Assembly (NCBI RefSeq): GCF_029906345.1
Contig: NZ_JARYGY010000007.1
Span: 186,001-250,000 of the forward strand
Reading direction: 5' to 3'
DNA from: Aquimarina mycalae
Lineage (GTDB): Bacteria; Bacteroidota; Bacteroidia; Flavobacteriales; Flavobacteriaceae
DNA: 64,000 nt
In this document: piece by piece, positions 17,601 through 24,995 of the stretch
Layout of the letters: every line of letters starts with the position of its first letter
Numbering within the stretch: the first letter of the stretch is position 1
The notes under the pieces: generated by a model
Databases searched by the model: none
Seen by the model: the letters and a program-made list of their open reading frames with translations, nothing else
What the model was told of the DNA's origin: nothing
Translations under genes and position numbers: made by a program

Positions 17601-19983
17601 AGGTAAGCGTACTACAATCAAAAGGTTCAAATGCCCAAACTTCTTCTTGATAAATACCATCATCAGCATTAAAGAATAATTTACCATTAGAAATAACCAT
17701 GTCGTCCAAAGAAGAACCACCTGAACCAGGTCTCATATCAGCCACTAAGTAAGTACCTTCTGGAGTTCCATTACTTGTCCATAGTTCGCTCCCAAATACC
17801 CCATCACTGGCTCTAAAATATAAACGATTTTGGAATGCGACTAATTCTCTAACAGAAGAACCATTATTACCTTCTCTAATATCTACTGCTAATTTTGTCC
17901 CTACTTCAGTTCCGTCACTTTCCCATAATTCTGATCCATGAATACCATCATTAGCTTTGAAATATAGTTTGTTTTGATACACAGCCATCCATTGTGGACT
18001 AGATCCTAAGCTTCCTGGATACATATCCTTTACCAATTTGGTTCCAGCAGTGGATCCATCAGTTTCCCATAATTCTTCGCCATGAATAGCATCCCAAGCA
18101 TTAAAATATAGCTTGTTGTTGTAAACTTTGAAATATCTTGGAGAAGAACCATAGGTTCCTGTAACTATATCATTTAGTAATCGAGTACCTGCTTCGGTAC
18201 CATCACTTTCCCATAACTCTGTCCCATGAACACCATCATTAGCTCCAAAATATAGTTTATTGTTAAACACTACCAATTCAGTAATAAAGCTATGACCCGT
18301 TCCAGGATTTATGTCTGTAAAACGTTGAGTACCTGCAGCTGTTCCGTCACTTACCCACAATTCTGAACCATAGGCAGGATCTTCTGCTCTAAAATATAGT
18401 TTATTGTTCAATACTACAGCTTTGTCCGTGTAAGAGTCCCCATTTCCTGGATTGATATCTTTTACCAATTTTGTTCCTGCAGCGGTACCATCGGTTTCCC
18501 ATAATTCATTTCCATGAATTCCATCGTCTCCTTCGTAATATAATTTACCATTTATTACTCCAAGCATATTGTCGGCTCCACTACCGCTACCAGGATTATT
18601 ATCCATTACCATTACGGTTCCATCTTCGGTACCATCACTTTTCCATAATTCAGTACCATGAATACCGTCTCTTGCTCTAAAATAAACCTCGTTGTTATAA
18701 TCGATAAAGTATCTGGCGTTGGATGCTGTAGAACTCTCTCCTATTTTTAACAATTGATTTGTTCCTGTTTCGGTACCATCGCTTACCCATAATTGAGACC
18801 CTCCAAATGCATCTTTAGCAGAGAAAAAAAGTTGATTGTTAAATACTAAAAAGTTTTGAGGATTACCATCATTAGTTCCCGAATAAATATCTTTTACTAA
18901 TTGTGTCCCTGTTTCAGTACCATCGCTTTCCCATAATTCAACTCCGGTTGAAGGGTTATAGGCATTAAAGAAAAGCTTATTCTGAAAAATGATATAGTCT
19001 TCTGGGTTTGAACCTGAGTTCCCTGGATTAATATCAGCTACCAGTTTTGTTCCAGAAGAAGTTCCATCACTTTCAAACAATTCTCGTCCTGAAGAACCAT
19101 TATTTGCTGTAAAATATAACTTGCTGTTGAACACAATAAAACCAAAAGGGTAGGAGTCTCCACCAGGAAAAATATCTACAGCCAATTTTGTTCCTGCTTC
19201 AGTTCCATCACTTTCCCATAGCTCTGTTTGTATACCATCAAAAGCTCTAAAATATAGTTTGTTATTAAAAACAGTAATATCTAAAGGATATCCTGAACCA
19301 TATATGTTGGGATTGATATTTTTAACCAATTGTGTTCCTGTTTCGGTACCATCGGTTACCCATAATTCTGTTCCATTTTCACTACTATCATTGGCAGAGA
19401 AGTATAGCTTACCATTATACACCGTTAAATACCTGGGATATGAACTATTGAATTGGTTCCCTACATAAATATCTTTTACCATTTTGGTACCTGTCTCTGT
19501 ACCATCGCTTTCCCATAATTCGGTACCGTGTACACCATCGTCTGCAGTAAAATATAATTTGTTATTAAAAACAGTAATATTTGCAATTCTACCACTGTTT
19601 GGACCAGGATTCAAATCAATAATACGTTTTGTTCCTAGAGGAGTTCCATCAGTTACCCATAATTCCTGACCATAAACAGCATCCCTTGCTCTGAAGTATA
19701 ATTTATCTTCGAATATTGTTAACTCTGTTGGCGAACTACCTGGAGCTCCTGATTCTATATCTACAAATAAATGTGTTCCTTCGGGAGTTCCATCACTTAC
19801 CCAAAGTTCGTCTCCATGCGGATCATCTTCAGCTGAGAAAAATAAATACCCTTGGAATTCTACTAAGTTATCGACATTGGCACCAAAACTTGAGCCAGTA
19901 TTAATATCTTTTACCAAGTATGCTTGCTGGGCATTTATTTGTATACACAAGGTAAAAAAGAGTAGCGTAAAAATTGATCTCAT
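14650..19983 (-). CDS. large secreted T9SS cargo: ELWxSDGT repeats, beta-helix region, MBG/Big repeats, sorting domain
   Basis: The 1777-residue protein starts with a signal peptide (MRSIFTLLFFTLCIQINAQQ). Residues about 20-780 carry fifteen ELWxSDGTxxGT repeats of 46-52 residues plus a degenerate sixteenth (EEVWAFEPF). Residues about 785-1130 resemble the secreted right-handed beta-helix or polymorphic outer-membrane type (LYVSSTGTETNNGGSW, VKIYGGFDGTET). Residues about 1130-1690 hold three and a half repeats pairing a Big-like unit (ISGNTVTIVGAGSTTITA) with an MBG unit (VFGAIDPVFTYAIT). The end (LYPNPVVDEIQIS ... LPSGIYLVEI) is a T9SS type A sorting domain. It is probably a cell-surface adhesin-like protein; no catalytic motif was seen. 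Confidence 0.9.
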   Translation of the reverse strand: MRSIFTLLFFTLCIQINAQQAYLVKDINTGSSFGANVDNLVEFQGYLFFSAEDDPHGDELWVSDGTPEGTHLFVDIESGAPGSSPTELTIFEDKLYFRARDAVYGQELWVTDGTPLGTKRIIDLNPGPNSGRIANITVFNNKLYFTADDGVHGTELWESDGTETGTKMVKDIYVGNQFNSSYPRYLTVYNGKLYFSANDSSENGTELWVTDGTETGTQLVKNINPNIYGSGYPLDITVFNNKLYFRAFDGIQTELWESDGTEAGTKLAVDIFPGGDSYPFGFIVFNSKLYFTANNGSSGRELFESDGTSSGTKLVADINPGNSGSNPEDYIIFQNKLFFNAYNPSTGVELWESDGTETGTQLVKDIYSGTNDGNPQNFLVFNNQLFFSAKDAFGGSQLWVSDGTETGTNQLLKIGESSTASNARYFIDYNNEVYFRARDGIHGTELWKSDGTEDGTVMVMDNNPGSGSGADNMLGVINGKLYYEGDDGIHGNELWETDGTAAGTKLVKDINPGNGDSYTDKAVVLNNKLYFRAEDPAYGSELWVSDGTAAGTQRFTDINPGTGHSFITELVVFNNKLYFGANDGVHGTELWESDGTEAGTRLLNDIVTGTYGSSPRYFKVYNNKLYFNAWDAIHGEELWETDGSTAGTKLVKDMYPGSLGSSPQWMAVYQNKLYFKANDGIHGSELWESDGTEVGTKLAVDIREGNNGSSVRELVAFQNRLYFRASDGVFGSELWTSNGTPEGTYLVADMRPGSGGSSLDDMVISNGKLFFNADDGIYQEEVWAFEPFDCSTLTSTVLYVSSTGTETNNGGSWTEATSLQHALKLAQQCPNIQEIWVQQGTYKPGKNRFNTFSIPSNVKIYGGFDGTETNIAQRDWVANITILNGDIGIPEQISGNTLTLLSLQNTNNVHIDGFIIEEANAEFDNFIDNLADTRGGGIYLKNANNSSIVNCIFRNNFGQEGAAVYHTSGNNTKFINCLFYENEAQQTSPIFVEADTANLINTTLVNNTAVSGNGILGTKDATITLTNSILEGTHTLNFNTTGTGSLTANYSYLKGENPTGTGNIDGTSITDVSFKDVANKEYTLLRNSPLVDKGNNSTNTETKGLGGNERIIDGDLDMTNTIDIGAYEYSRLSQTITFNSLADVIYGDTNLDLTATSDSGLVVTYVSSDTNVATISGNTVTLIGAGTTTITASQAGNTEYLPALDVSQTITVNPRPITVTADAGQSKVFGAIDPVFTYAITNGNLVANDVLTGSLTRTAGEDVGTYPINQGTLGNPNYDIDFVTNDFEIIKADQIITFNPLTDVIYGDPDFNLNATTDSGLTVNYSTSDTSVATISGNTVTIVGVGSTTITASQIGNTNYNTAPDVTQTLTVTPKAITITADSGQSKLIGTSDPILTYSITNGYLIAGDTFIGNLERATGEDAGTYPINQGTLNHPYYNITFASNSFEIIKATQTITFNPLTNVTYGDSDFNLGASTTSGLEISYSSSNTNVINISGNTVTIVGAGSTTITARQEGNGNYNAAVTVSQTLTVLQKAITIAAETGQTKVFGAIDPIFTYAITTGNLVASDVLTGNLGRVSGEDVGFYSINQGTLSNSNYDITFVINEFEITKATQSITFDQLTNVHFGDPAFDLNAIASSGLAITYSTSDNNIVNISGNKASIMGEGFVVISAYQPGNENYLPANSVARVLTVLPGQIDEALIKLYPNPVVDEIQISEIPSNNRLSIYNSNGRLVKQIIDYSKEETIPVVNLPSGIYLVEIVLFDYRAKTIIKRFIKN
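14900..16590 (-). repeat. tandem MBG/Big coding repeats, about 480 bp each
   Basis: Three full units and one half unit, each about 155-160 codons, share TITFNPLTDVIYGD openings and NQGTL...FEIIKA endings at protein level, with clear DNA similarity. They lie inside the large surface protein. Confidence 0.85.
17640..19930 (-). repeat. fifteen ELWxSDGT coding repeats, about 140-150 bp each
   Basis: Each unit has ELW(V/E)(S/T)DGT, a GT four residues later, a DI.PG turn and NNKLYFxAxDGxHG. On the plus strand this appears as recurrent CCATCACTTTCCCATAA blocks. Unit lengths are regular, consistent with a repeated beta-blade or solenoid. Confidence 0.9.
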
Positions 19984-20012
19984 ATAAAGGGGCTTTTAAA
20001 GATTTTTATAGT

Positions 20013-20030
20013 TGTATTGTACTCAATACA
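20013..20030 (-). promoter_or_regulatory. inverted repeat upstream of the surface-protein gene
   Basis: TGTATTG-TACT-CAATACA gives 7-bp perfect arms 30 bp before the start of the surface-protein gene. It could be a small operator or a 5' UTR hairpin; no partner regulator is adjacent. Confidence 0.35.
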
Positions 20031-20192
20031 GCTGAATTTGAAAACACCCTATTTTTTTGTTGAAAAAAAATAAAAAGAAGAATCTAGAAAATGCACTTTG
20101 TATGTTTAATTGCGCTAATCCTTGGGAATGGGTATTATTAGCAACACTTCATTTTAGAAGATTGTAACATCACTTTATAGTTATAAATGTAA

Positions 20193-20220
20193 AAAAGTTC
20201 AACATTACAGTTGGACTTTT
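20193..20220 (-). terminator. second terminator-like hairpin behind tRNA-Asn
   Basis: AAAAGTTCAAC and GTTGGACTTTT pair over 11 positions (one wobble) around a 6-nt loop, with T6 on the minus strand after the stem. It lies about 70 bp beyond the tRNA terminator on the same strand. It may be a back-up terminator or the end of a short untranslated transcript. Confidence 0.5.
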
Positions 20221-20288
20221 ACTTTCCTCTTTTGGCTTACTTCAACTATGCTCAGGCTAAATTTCTCACCCAAAAGAGTTAAAACAAA

Positions 20289-20318
20289 AAAGCCTTAACT
20301 TAGTAAAGTTAAGGCTTT
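20289..20318 (-). terminator. terminator of the tRNA-Asn transcript
   Basis: AAAGCCTTAAC and GTTAAGGCTTT make a perfect 11-bp stem with an 8-nt loop and a T-rich 3' side on the minus strand, 6 bp after the tRNA end. Confidence 0.85.
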
Positions 20319-20324
20319 GTTTTG

Positions 20325-20398
20325 CTCCCCCTCTTGGACTCGAACCAAGGACCCTCTGATTAACAGTCAGATGCTCTAACCAACTGAGCTAAGGAGGA
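20325..20398 (-). tRNA. tRNA-Asn (anticodon GTT)
   Basis: Read on the minus strand, the 74-nt sequence folds as a cloverleaf. The acceptor TCCTCCT pairs with AGGGGGA, the D arm is AGCTCAGTTGGTTAGAGC, and the anticodon stem-loop CTGACTGTTAATCAG carries GTT. The T arm is built around GGTTCGAGTCC, and the discriminator base is G. CCA is not encoded. Confidence 0.97.
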
Positions 20399-20409
20399 AA
20401 ATGCTTTTG

Positions 20410-20417
20410 CAAATATA
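20410..20417 (-). promoter_or_regulatory. -7 element (TATATTTG) for tRNA-Asn
   Basis: The minus strand reads TATATTTGC 12 bp before the tRNA 5' end, a perfect match to the Bacteroidota -7 consensus TAnnTTTG. A second TATATTTG copy lies 32 bp further upstream (442-449 in the same 20-kb region). The -33 element is weak. Confidence 0.6.
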
Positions 20418-20490
20418 GAGTGTTTTTCTCTTTTGCGAGTGCAAATATATACTAATTTTTGATACTCAAAAAGATTTTTTTAATTTTTTA

Positions 20491-21807
20491 TCACTTTCCG
20501 AAAATTGCGCGGTAAATATCATTACCATTGGCAAATAATAATAAAGCAATTAGGATTACAAAACCAACCAATTGTGCATATTCCATAAACTTATCATTTG
20601 GTTTTTTTCCTGCAATGATTTCATATAATAAAAACATTACATGACCACCATCTAACGCTGGAATTGGTAGAATATTCATAAATGCTAATATAATTGAGAT
20701 AAATGCTGTGGTAGCCCAAAATGCTGGCCAGCTCCATACAGGAGGAAATAAGTTACCAATAGCTGCAAAACCACCAATTTGCGTAGCACCTTTTTTGGTA
20801 AAGACATATTTGAACTGAGCTATATAGTCATGCAATTTCCAATAGCCATAATCAAAACCTTTACTGATACTTTGACCAAAAGAATATTGATCAGAATTAA
20901 TTTTATAATATACAGGTCTTACACCAATAGTTCCTTCATCATCTGTTTTAACAGAAATACTCTCTTCAACCCCATTTCTTAAGTAGTTGATTTTAATCTC
21001 TTTTTCCTCATTAGGTTTTACTGCCTTTTGGAATTCATGCCACCATTCAATCTTTTCGTCATTAACCGATAAAATATGGTCTCCTTTTCTAAGTCCAGCT
21101 GCATAAGCAGGCCTATCAACCAAAACAGTATCTAATACAGGTGCTAATCGTATACCAAAAGGCTCCATAACACCTTCTTCGAACATTTTTCCTCCTATAT
21201 CTTCAGGAACATCTATAGTTTTTGTGCTTCCATCAGCAGATAATACTGTAATGTTTTGTACGTCTCTTAAGAAAAGATACATGTTGATATCCGTAGCATC
21301 CTTAAAATCTTCTCCGTTTAATTGCATAATTCTATCGCCATCCTTAAATCCGAGCTCTTCAAAAATTTCTGCAACCTCGTATCCATTAGGAATATCTTCT
21401 GCACTTACATACGAAGTACCCCAAGTAAATATAATTGCCATATAAATTAGAAATCCAAGAACAATATTTACCGTTACACCACCTAACATAATAATTAAAC
21501 GTTGCCAAGCTGGTTTAGATCTAAACTCCCATGGTTGCGGAGGACCAGCCATTTGCTCTTTATCCATACTTTCATCAATCATTCCAGCTATTTTTACATA
21601 GCCTCCTAAAGGTAACCAACCTATTCCATAAACTGTTTCGCCTATTTTTTTCTTAAACAATGAATATTTTACATCAAAAAACAGGTAAAATTTCTCCACT
21701 CTTGTTTTAAACAATTTAGCAGGGATAAAGTGTCCTAATTCATGAAGAACGATTAGGATTGATAAACTTAATAATAGTTGTAACGCTTTTACAATAATGG
21801 GACTCAT
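20491..21807 (-). CDS. rseP: RIP site-2 metalloprotease RseP
   Basis: The 438-residue inner-membrane zinc protease has the HExxH motif in LIVLHELGHFIPAKLF at the first membrane segment. Its second metal-site motif is PIPALDGGHVMF near the C-terminus. One or two PDZ-like regions lie between (YAAGLRKGDHILSVNDE). In bacteria it performs regulated intramembrane cleavage of anti-sigma factors and signal peptide remnants. It is transcribed away from the SCO gene pair; tRNA-Asn follows 92 bp downstream. Length and topology fit the family. Confidence 0.94.
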   Translation of the reverse strand: MSPIIVKALQLLLSLSILIVLHELGHFIPAKLFKTRVEKFYLFFDVKYSLFKKKIGETVYGIGWLPLGGYVKIAGMIDESMDKEQMAGPPQPWEFRSKPAWQRLIIMLGGVTVNIVLGFLIYMAIIFTWGTSYVSAEDIPNGYEVAEIFEELGFKDGDRIMQLNGEDFKDATDINMYLFLRDVQNITVLSADGSTKTIDVPEDIGGKMFEEGVMEPFGIRLAPVLDTVLVDRPAYAAGLRKGDHILSVNDEKIEWWHEFQKAVKPNEEKEIKINYLRNGVEESISVKTDDEGTIGVRPVYYKINSDQYSFGQSISKGFDYGYWKLHDYIAQFKYVFTKKGATQIGGFAAIGNLFPPVWSWPAFWATTAFISIILAFMNILPIPALDGGHVMFLLYEIIAGKKPNDKFMEYAQLVGFVILIALLLFANGNDIYRAIFGK

Positions 21808-21898
21808 AGGTCTTATTTCATCTATTTATATTACTATCTTTTTTAAATGTAAGATTGAATTTGCCAAGAATCATATCGATCATTATCAATTACTTTGT

Positions 21899-22045
21899 AT
21901 GGCTCATTTCAAAATTAAATCACGCAAAAGTAACCTTTTAGACCAGTTTATGAAAGAAATCAAGGAGGGAGATGTTGGTTTTAGTAATTTTTTAGGGAAA
22001 ACAGTAATTATATCCATGATAATCCTTGTAATTTTGCAGCTCTAA
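21899..22045 (+). CDS. small single-pass membrane protein, unknown
   Basis: This 48-residue protein (MAHFKIKSRKSNLLDQF...) is charged at the N-terminus and ends in one hydrophobic segment (TVIISMIILVILQL). The longest frame begins at 21797 inside the divergent rseP gene, so the ATG at 21899 is the better start. It ends 4 bp before the SCO gene, so the two are probably cotranscribed, and it may help place or assemble that protein. No family was recognised. Confidence 0.55.
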   Translation: MAHFKIKSRKSNLLDQFMKEIKEGDVGFSNFLGKTVIISMIILVILQL

Positions 22046-22049
22046 AAAT

Positions 22050-22733
22050 ATGTGTATGCTTCGTTTTTTTGCCAAGTACAAATTTTTTGCAATAGTATTA
22101 TTTATATTATCCTGTATTATTATTTCCGTTATATATACTATTCTAAAACCAAAACGGGTTCTCAGTGTTTATGAACCAGATATGGTGAATTTGGAATTGG
22201 TAGACAGTACGATTCAGCACGTGCGCAAGTATCATAAAATAGCTGATTTTAGTTTAATGAACCAGAATGGGGAAGAGGTAACTCAAAACAACTATGAAAA
22301 TAAAATTTATGTTGCCGATTTTTTCTTTACTACTTGCCAAACGATATGTCCAATAATGACAGGCAATATGAAAACGATTCAGGAGAAATTAAAAAATGAT
22401 CAAGAGGTTTTGTTACTATCACATACTGTTATTCCTGAAACCGATAGTGTACCTAAATTAAAGAAATATGCTATAGAAAAAGGAGTAGATGATACTAAGT
22501 GGAATTTAGTAACAGGAAACAAAAAACATATCTATGACCTTGCTAGAAAGTCATACTTAGTGGCTAAATCTGATGGCGATGGAGGACCGTATGATATGAT
22601 TCATACAGAGAATTTTGTCTTAGTAGATACAAAGAAACGTATTCGTGGATTCTATGATGGAACCAAAGAAGAAGAAATTGATCGCCTACTAGAAGATATT
22701 GAAGTGTTAAAAGAAGAAATACTGCCACATTAA
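22050..22733 (+). CDS. SCO1/SenC-family copper/thioredoxin-fold protein
   Basis: The 227-residue protein has one N-terminal membrane anchor (residues about 10-30) and a thioredoxin-like domain facing the periplasm. The CxxxC motif is in FFFTTCQTICPIMTGNM, and the matching histidine is in DMIHTENFVLVD. SCO proteins bind copper and help build the CuA site of cytochrome c oxidase, or act as thiol-disulfide proteins. A second ATG two codons downstream could be the start. There is no oxidase gene nearby in the window, so the partner is not known. Confidence 0.9.
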   Translation: MCMLRFFAKYKFFAIVLFILSCIIISVIYTILKPKRVLSVYEPDMVNLELVDSTIQHVRKYHKIADFSLMNQNGEEVTQNNYENKIYVADFFFTTCQTICPIMTGNMKTIQEKLKNDQEVLLLSHTVIPETDSVPKLKKYAIEKGVDDTKWNLVTGNKKHIYDLARKSYLVAKSDGDGGPYDMIHTENFVLVDTKKRIRGFYDGTKEEEIDRLLEDIEVLKEEILPH

Positions 22734-22769
22734 TGTTATTTTAATACAGCAGTATTTTCTTTTTATTAT

Positions 22770-24425
22770 TTAATCCTGTAAAGGACAATCTGCGGGATTT
22801 TCTTCGCATACTGAGTCAATCCAGTTTTCAAAGCCTTCGTAAAAGGTTTCGTTGAAGAATTCTATAAGTTCGTTAAAATCTACATCTTCAAACAATTCAT
22901 CTGCACCAAGTGGCTCCTGAGGATGAATATTGTAGTTTAAGAACTCAATTTCACTTCCAGCAAGCAATTCGATAACTAACTTTAATGGTTCGTTCATTAC
23001 AGGATCAGTTTGTGTAAACGGATACGGGAAAGACCAGTTTTCGTTTGCCTCATCGCAAGCTCCTATAGGTCCAGTAAATTCCACACCTCCTAAATAATAA
23101 TTATCTCCAAATAATTCCTGAATAGAATCATCAGGGCCATTCTCTGGGACATAATTGTATGGGAATGTATCTACAACCTGTCCTCCTTGATCTAACCATA
23201 TAAACCTATCTGCTTTTAGGATTCTCATACCGCAGAAATTGTTTGGGAAGATAATTTCTCCATCATATTGCGGTAATTCAGGGAGATAACTTACAGGAAT
23301 AGTAATTTTCGGATTTTCATCAATAATTGTTGTAAAATCTACAATGATATTGTGCCCTCCAGAGAGTTCTATATGACTTGGTAATTGAGGGAAATCTTCT
23401 GGATTGGGAGTACCATCTCCATTTCCTCCGCCACCTCCATCATTTCCGTCATCAATGACAACATCTTCGCGATCCATCATAAAATCAAATTGATCTTTAC
23501 CCATTGCGTTTTTCACACGTAGTCGAAAAGATGTGTTTGTTTTTGTATTCCACGAATAGGTATACACCTTAGTAGTATTTGCAGGAACTTCAAAACCTTC
23601 TGGATACAATCCATTAGGGTTTTTCATGGATTTCCATTTTCCATTAGAGTAATATTCAAAGTATAATTCTGGTCCGACATAGGCATTACAAGGAGGGCTT
23701 TGGCAGAAACCACCTGTAATGTTAGAAGCTATATGATCATTACTTCTGTTCTGAACAGCTTTACTACAGATTTTACCTTTCCATTTGCTGATCTTGTTCA
23801 TCACAGCATGGAGCTTATATCTGGGCCCTTTATTACAGTAGGAAGCTGGTACACTAGCACAATCATTAACAAAACCATTATAATTATTAGGGGTTTTGTC
23901 TAATGCTACAAATTCGGGAGTTCCTAAAAACCCATAGGCTATAGAACTAGTAAAATCACTGTTTTTACAAGCTACAATACGAGTAGGATTGCCTTCATTT
24001 GTTATAGGTAAATCTAGTGCAACTCCTCTTGCCCAGCCTTGTTCTTGTAATTCGCTGCTTTTAGAAGCAATATCTTCTTTTTTTAATTTTAGAAAAGATG
24101 GGATTTGAGTTCCTGATTCTGAAAGTGCCCAGAATATTTCTTGTTCTGATAATTCTCTTCCTGCTAGCTCTGTAATATTATTTAGAACCGAGCATTCTTG
24201 GCAATCACTTTCTTCGAGTAAAAAAGTTCCCTTTAAGTCTCCATCATTGATACGATGAAAACGTATTATATTTCCATTGGTTAAAACAATTTTTGCTTCA
24301 TCGTCCGAAACTTCAGATATTTCTTCTTTAGTATCTGAATCCGTTATTATAGAATCTGTTTTCTCACATGATACTATAAATAATAAGAGAATAATGGTTA
24401 AAAGTTTATATTTTAAATTAAACAT
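22770..24425 (-). CDS. large orphan lipoprotein, unknown function
   Basis: The 551-residue protein has a lipoprotein signal (LLTIILLLFIVSC, lipidated Cys about residue 20). An N-terminal domain of about 310 residues is rich in cysteines (SDCQECSVL, NDCASVPASYC, GGFCQSPPCNAY). A Gly/Asn/Asp linker near residue 330 (DGNDGGGGGNGDG) separates it from a C-terminal beta-rich domain of about 200 residues with acidic stretches. I do not recognise either domain. It converges on the SCO gene, 36 bp away, and has its own upstream region. A surface or periplasmic role is likely. Confidence 0.7.
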   Translation of the reverse strand: MFNLKYKLLTIILLLFIVSCEKTDSIITDSDTKEEISEVSDDEAKIVLTNGNIIRFHRINDGDLKGTFLLEESDCQECSVLNNITELAGRELSEQEIFWALSESGTQIPSFLKLKKEDIASKSSELQEQGWARGVALDLPITNEGNPTRIVACKNSDFTSSIAYGFLGTPEFVALDKTPNNYNGFVNDCASVPASYCNKGPRYKLHAVMNKISKWKGKICSKAVQNRSNDHIASNITGGFCQSPPCNAYVGPELYFEYYSNGKWKSMKNPNGLYPEGFEVPANTTKVYTYSWNTKTNTSFRLRVKNAMGKDQFDFMMDREDVVIDDGNDGGGGGNGDGTPNPEDFPQLPSHIELSGGHNIIVDFTTIIDENPKITIPVSYLPELPQYDGEIIFPNNFCGMRILKADRFIWLDQGGQVVDTFPYNYVPENGPDDSIQELFGDNYYLGGVEFTGPIGACDEANENWSFPYPFTQTDPVMNEPLKLVIELLAGSEIEFLNYNIHPQEPLGADELFEDVDFNELIEFFNETFYEGFENWIDSVCEENPADCPLQD

Positions 24426-24541
24426 GATTGTAAGGTTTTATGAGTTATTACGTACTCTGTTGTAAGGCTTTTCAGTTTCCGCCTTTTCTAAATTTAGATG
24501 AGACGAAATTATATGTTGACGTATTGATGAGTATCCCAAAA

Positions 24542-24556
24542 CTTTGAAATTCAAAG
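24542..24556. promoter_or_regulatory. 15-bp palindrome CTTTGAA-A-TTCAAAG
   Basis: Perfect 7-bp arms around one base. It is 117 bp upstream of the lipoprotein start and about 160 bp upstream of the feoA promoter, so it may be an operator for either gene. No regulator is adjacent. Confidence 0.35.
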
Positions 24557-24716
24557 ATTCTGGACCGATTTTGGGGCGTTTACCCTATTCTGAACAGGGC
24601 TATAAACTGTAAAATTTACCAGATATGATGTTTTAACTAGAAGATTAATAGTTGTTTTTTAACTATTTATTATTAGTTTTTCGATAGGATATCTTTCTCA
24701 GTAAATATTTTTCCAT

Positions 24717-24724
24717 TACTTTTG
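24717..24724 (+). promoter_or_regulatory. -7 element of the feoA promoter
   Basis: TACTTTTG is a perfect TAnnTTTG match. A weak -33 (TTTC) lies 23 bp upstream. Transcription should begin near 24730, after the TTG at 24727, so it excludes that codon and points to the TTG at 24754 as the feoA start. Confidence 0.6.
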
Positions 24725-24753
24725 CCTTGTTTAAAATTAATCTAAATAAGCAC

Positions 24754-24981
24754 TTGAAAATAACTATTGCAAATCTCAAAAGAGGCCAGCGCGGATTGAT
24801 TAAAGAAATTACTTCAGATGCGATTCCTCTTAAGTTATTAGAAATGGGTTGTTTACCAGGTAATGAAGTACAGTTGTTACAAACGGCACCGTTTCAATGC
24901 CCGATGTACCTTACTATCAATGGTAGCCATCTTGCCATTCGTAAAGAAATTGCTTCACAAATTGAGATTGAAATTATTTAA
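24754..24981 (+). CDS. feoA: FeoA-family ferrous iron transport accessory protein
   Basis: The 75-residue SH3-like protein has the FeoA pattern: ANLKRGQRGLIKEI, LKLLEMGCLPGNEVQLL and HLAIRKEIASQIEI. It supports FeoB at the cytoplasmic side. The start is taken as TTG at 24754 because a longer frame starting at 24727 would begin before the predicted transcription start. The leader would be only about 24 nt and AT-rich. feoB follows 14 bp downstream. Confidence 0.85.
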   Translation: MKITIANLKRGQRGLIKEITSDAIPLKLLEMGCLPGNEVQLLQTAPFQCPMYLTINGSHLAIRKEIASQIEIEII

Positions 24982-24995
24982 CAAGATTATCTTTT

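Larger units (their letters stand above)
19984..20324. other. intergenic region upstream of the large surface protein
   Basis: About 340 bp with no supported gene. It holds a short inverted repeat (20013-20030), a terminator-like hairpin (20193-20220) and the tRNA terminator (20289-20318). A 16-codon plus-strand reading frame near 20092 has nothing to support it. Confidence 0.5.
24426..24753. other. divergent intergenic region upstream of feoA
   Basis: About 330 bp between the orphan lipoprotein and feoA. It contains a 15-bp palindrome (24542-24556) and the feoA promoter (-7 at 24717-24724). No Fur-like box of the classical type was recognised and no reading frame is supported. Confidence 0.5.

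Noticed and set aside
17640..19930. Regular repeats about 140-150 bp apart, CRISPR-like in periodicity
   Set aside because: They are in-frame protein repeats (ELWxSDGT) with variable sequence between, not identical direct repeats with spacers.
21797..21898. Longer start for the small membrane protein before SCO
   Set aside because: It would overlap the divergent rseP gene and leave no room for its promoter.
22743..22757. AATAC...GTATT short hairpin between the SCO and lipoprotein genes
   Set aside because: A 5-bp stem is too short to separate from chance in AT-rich DNA.
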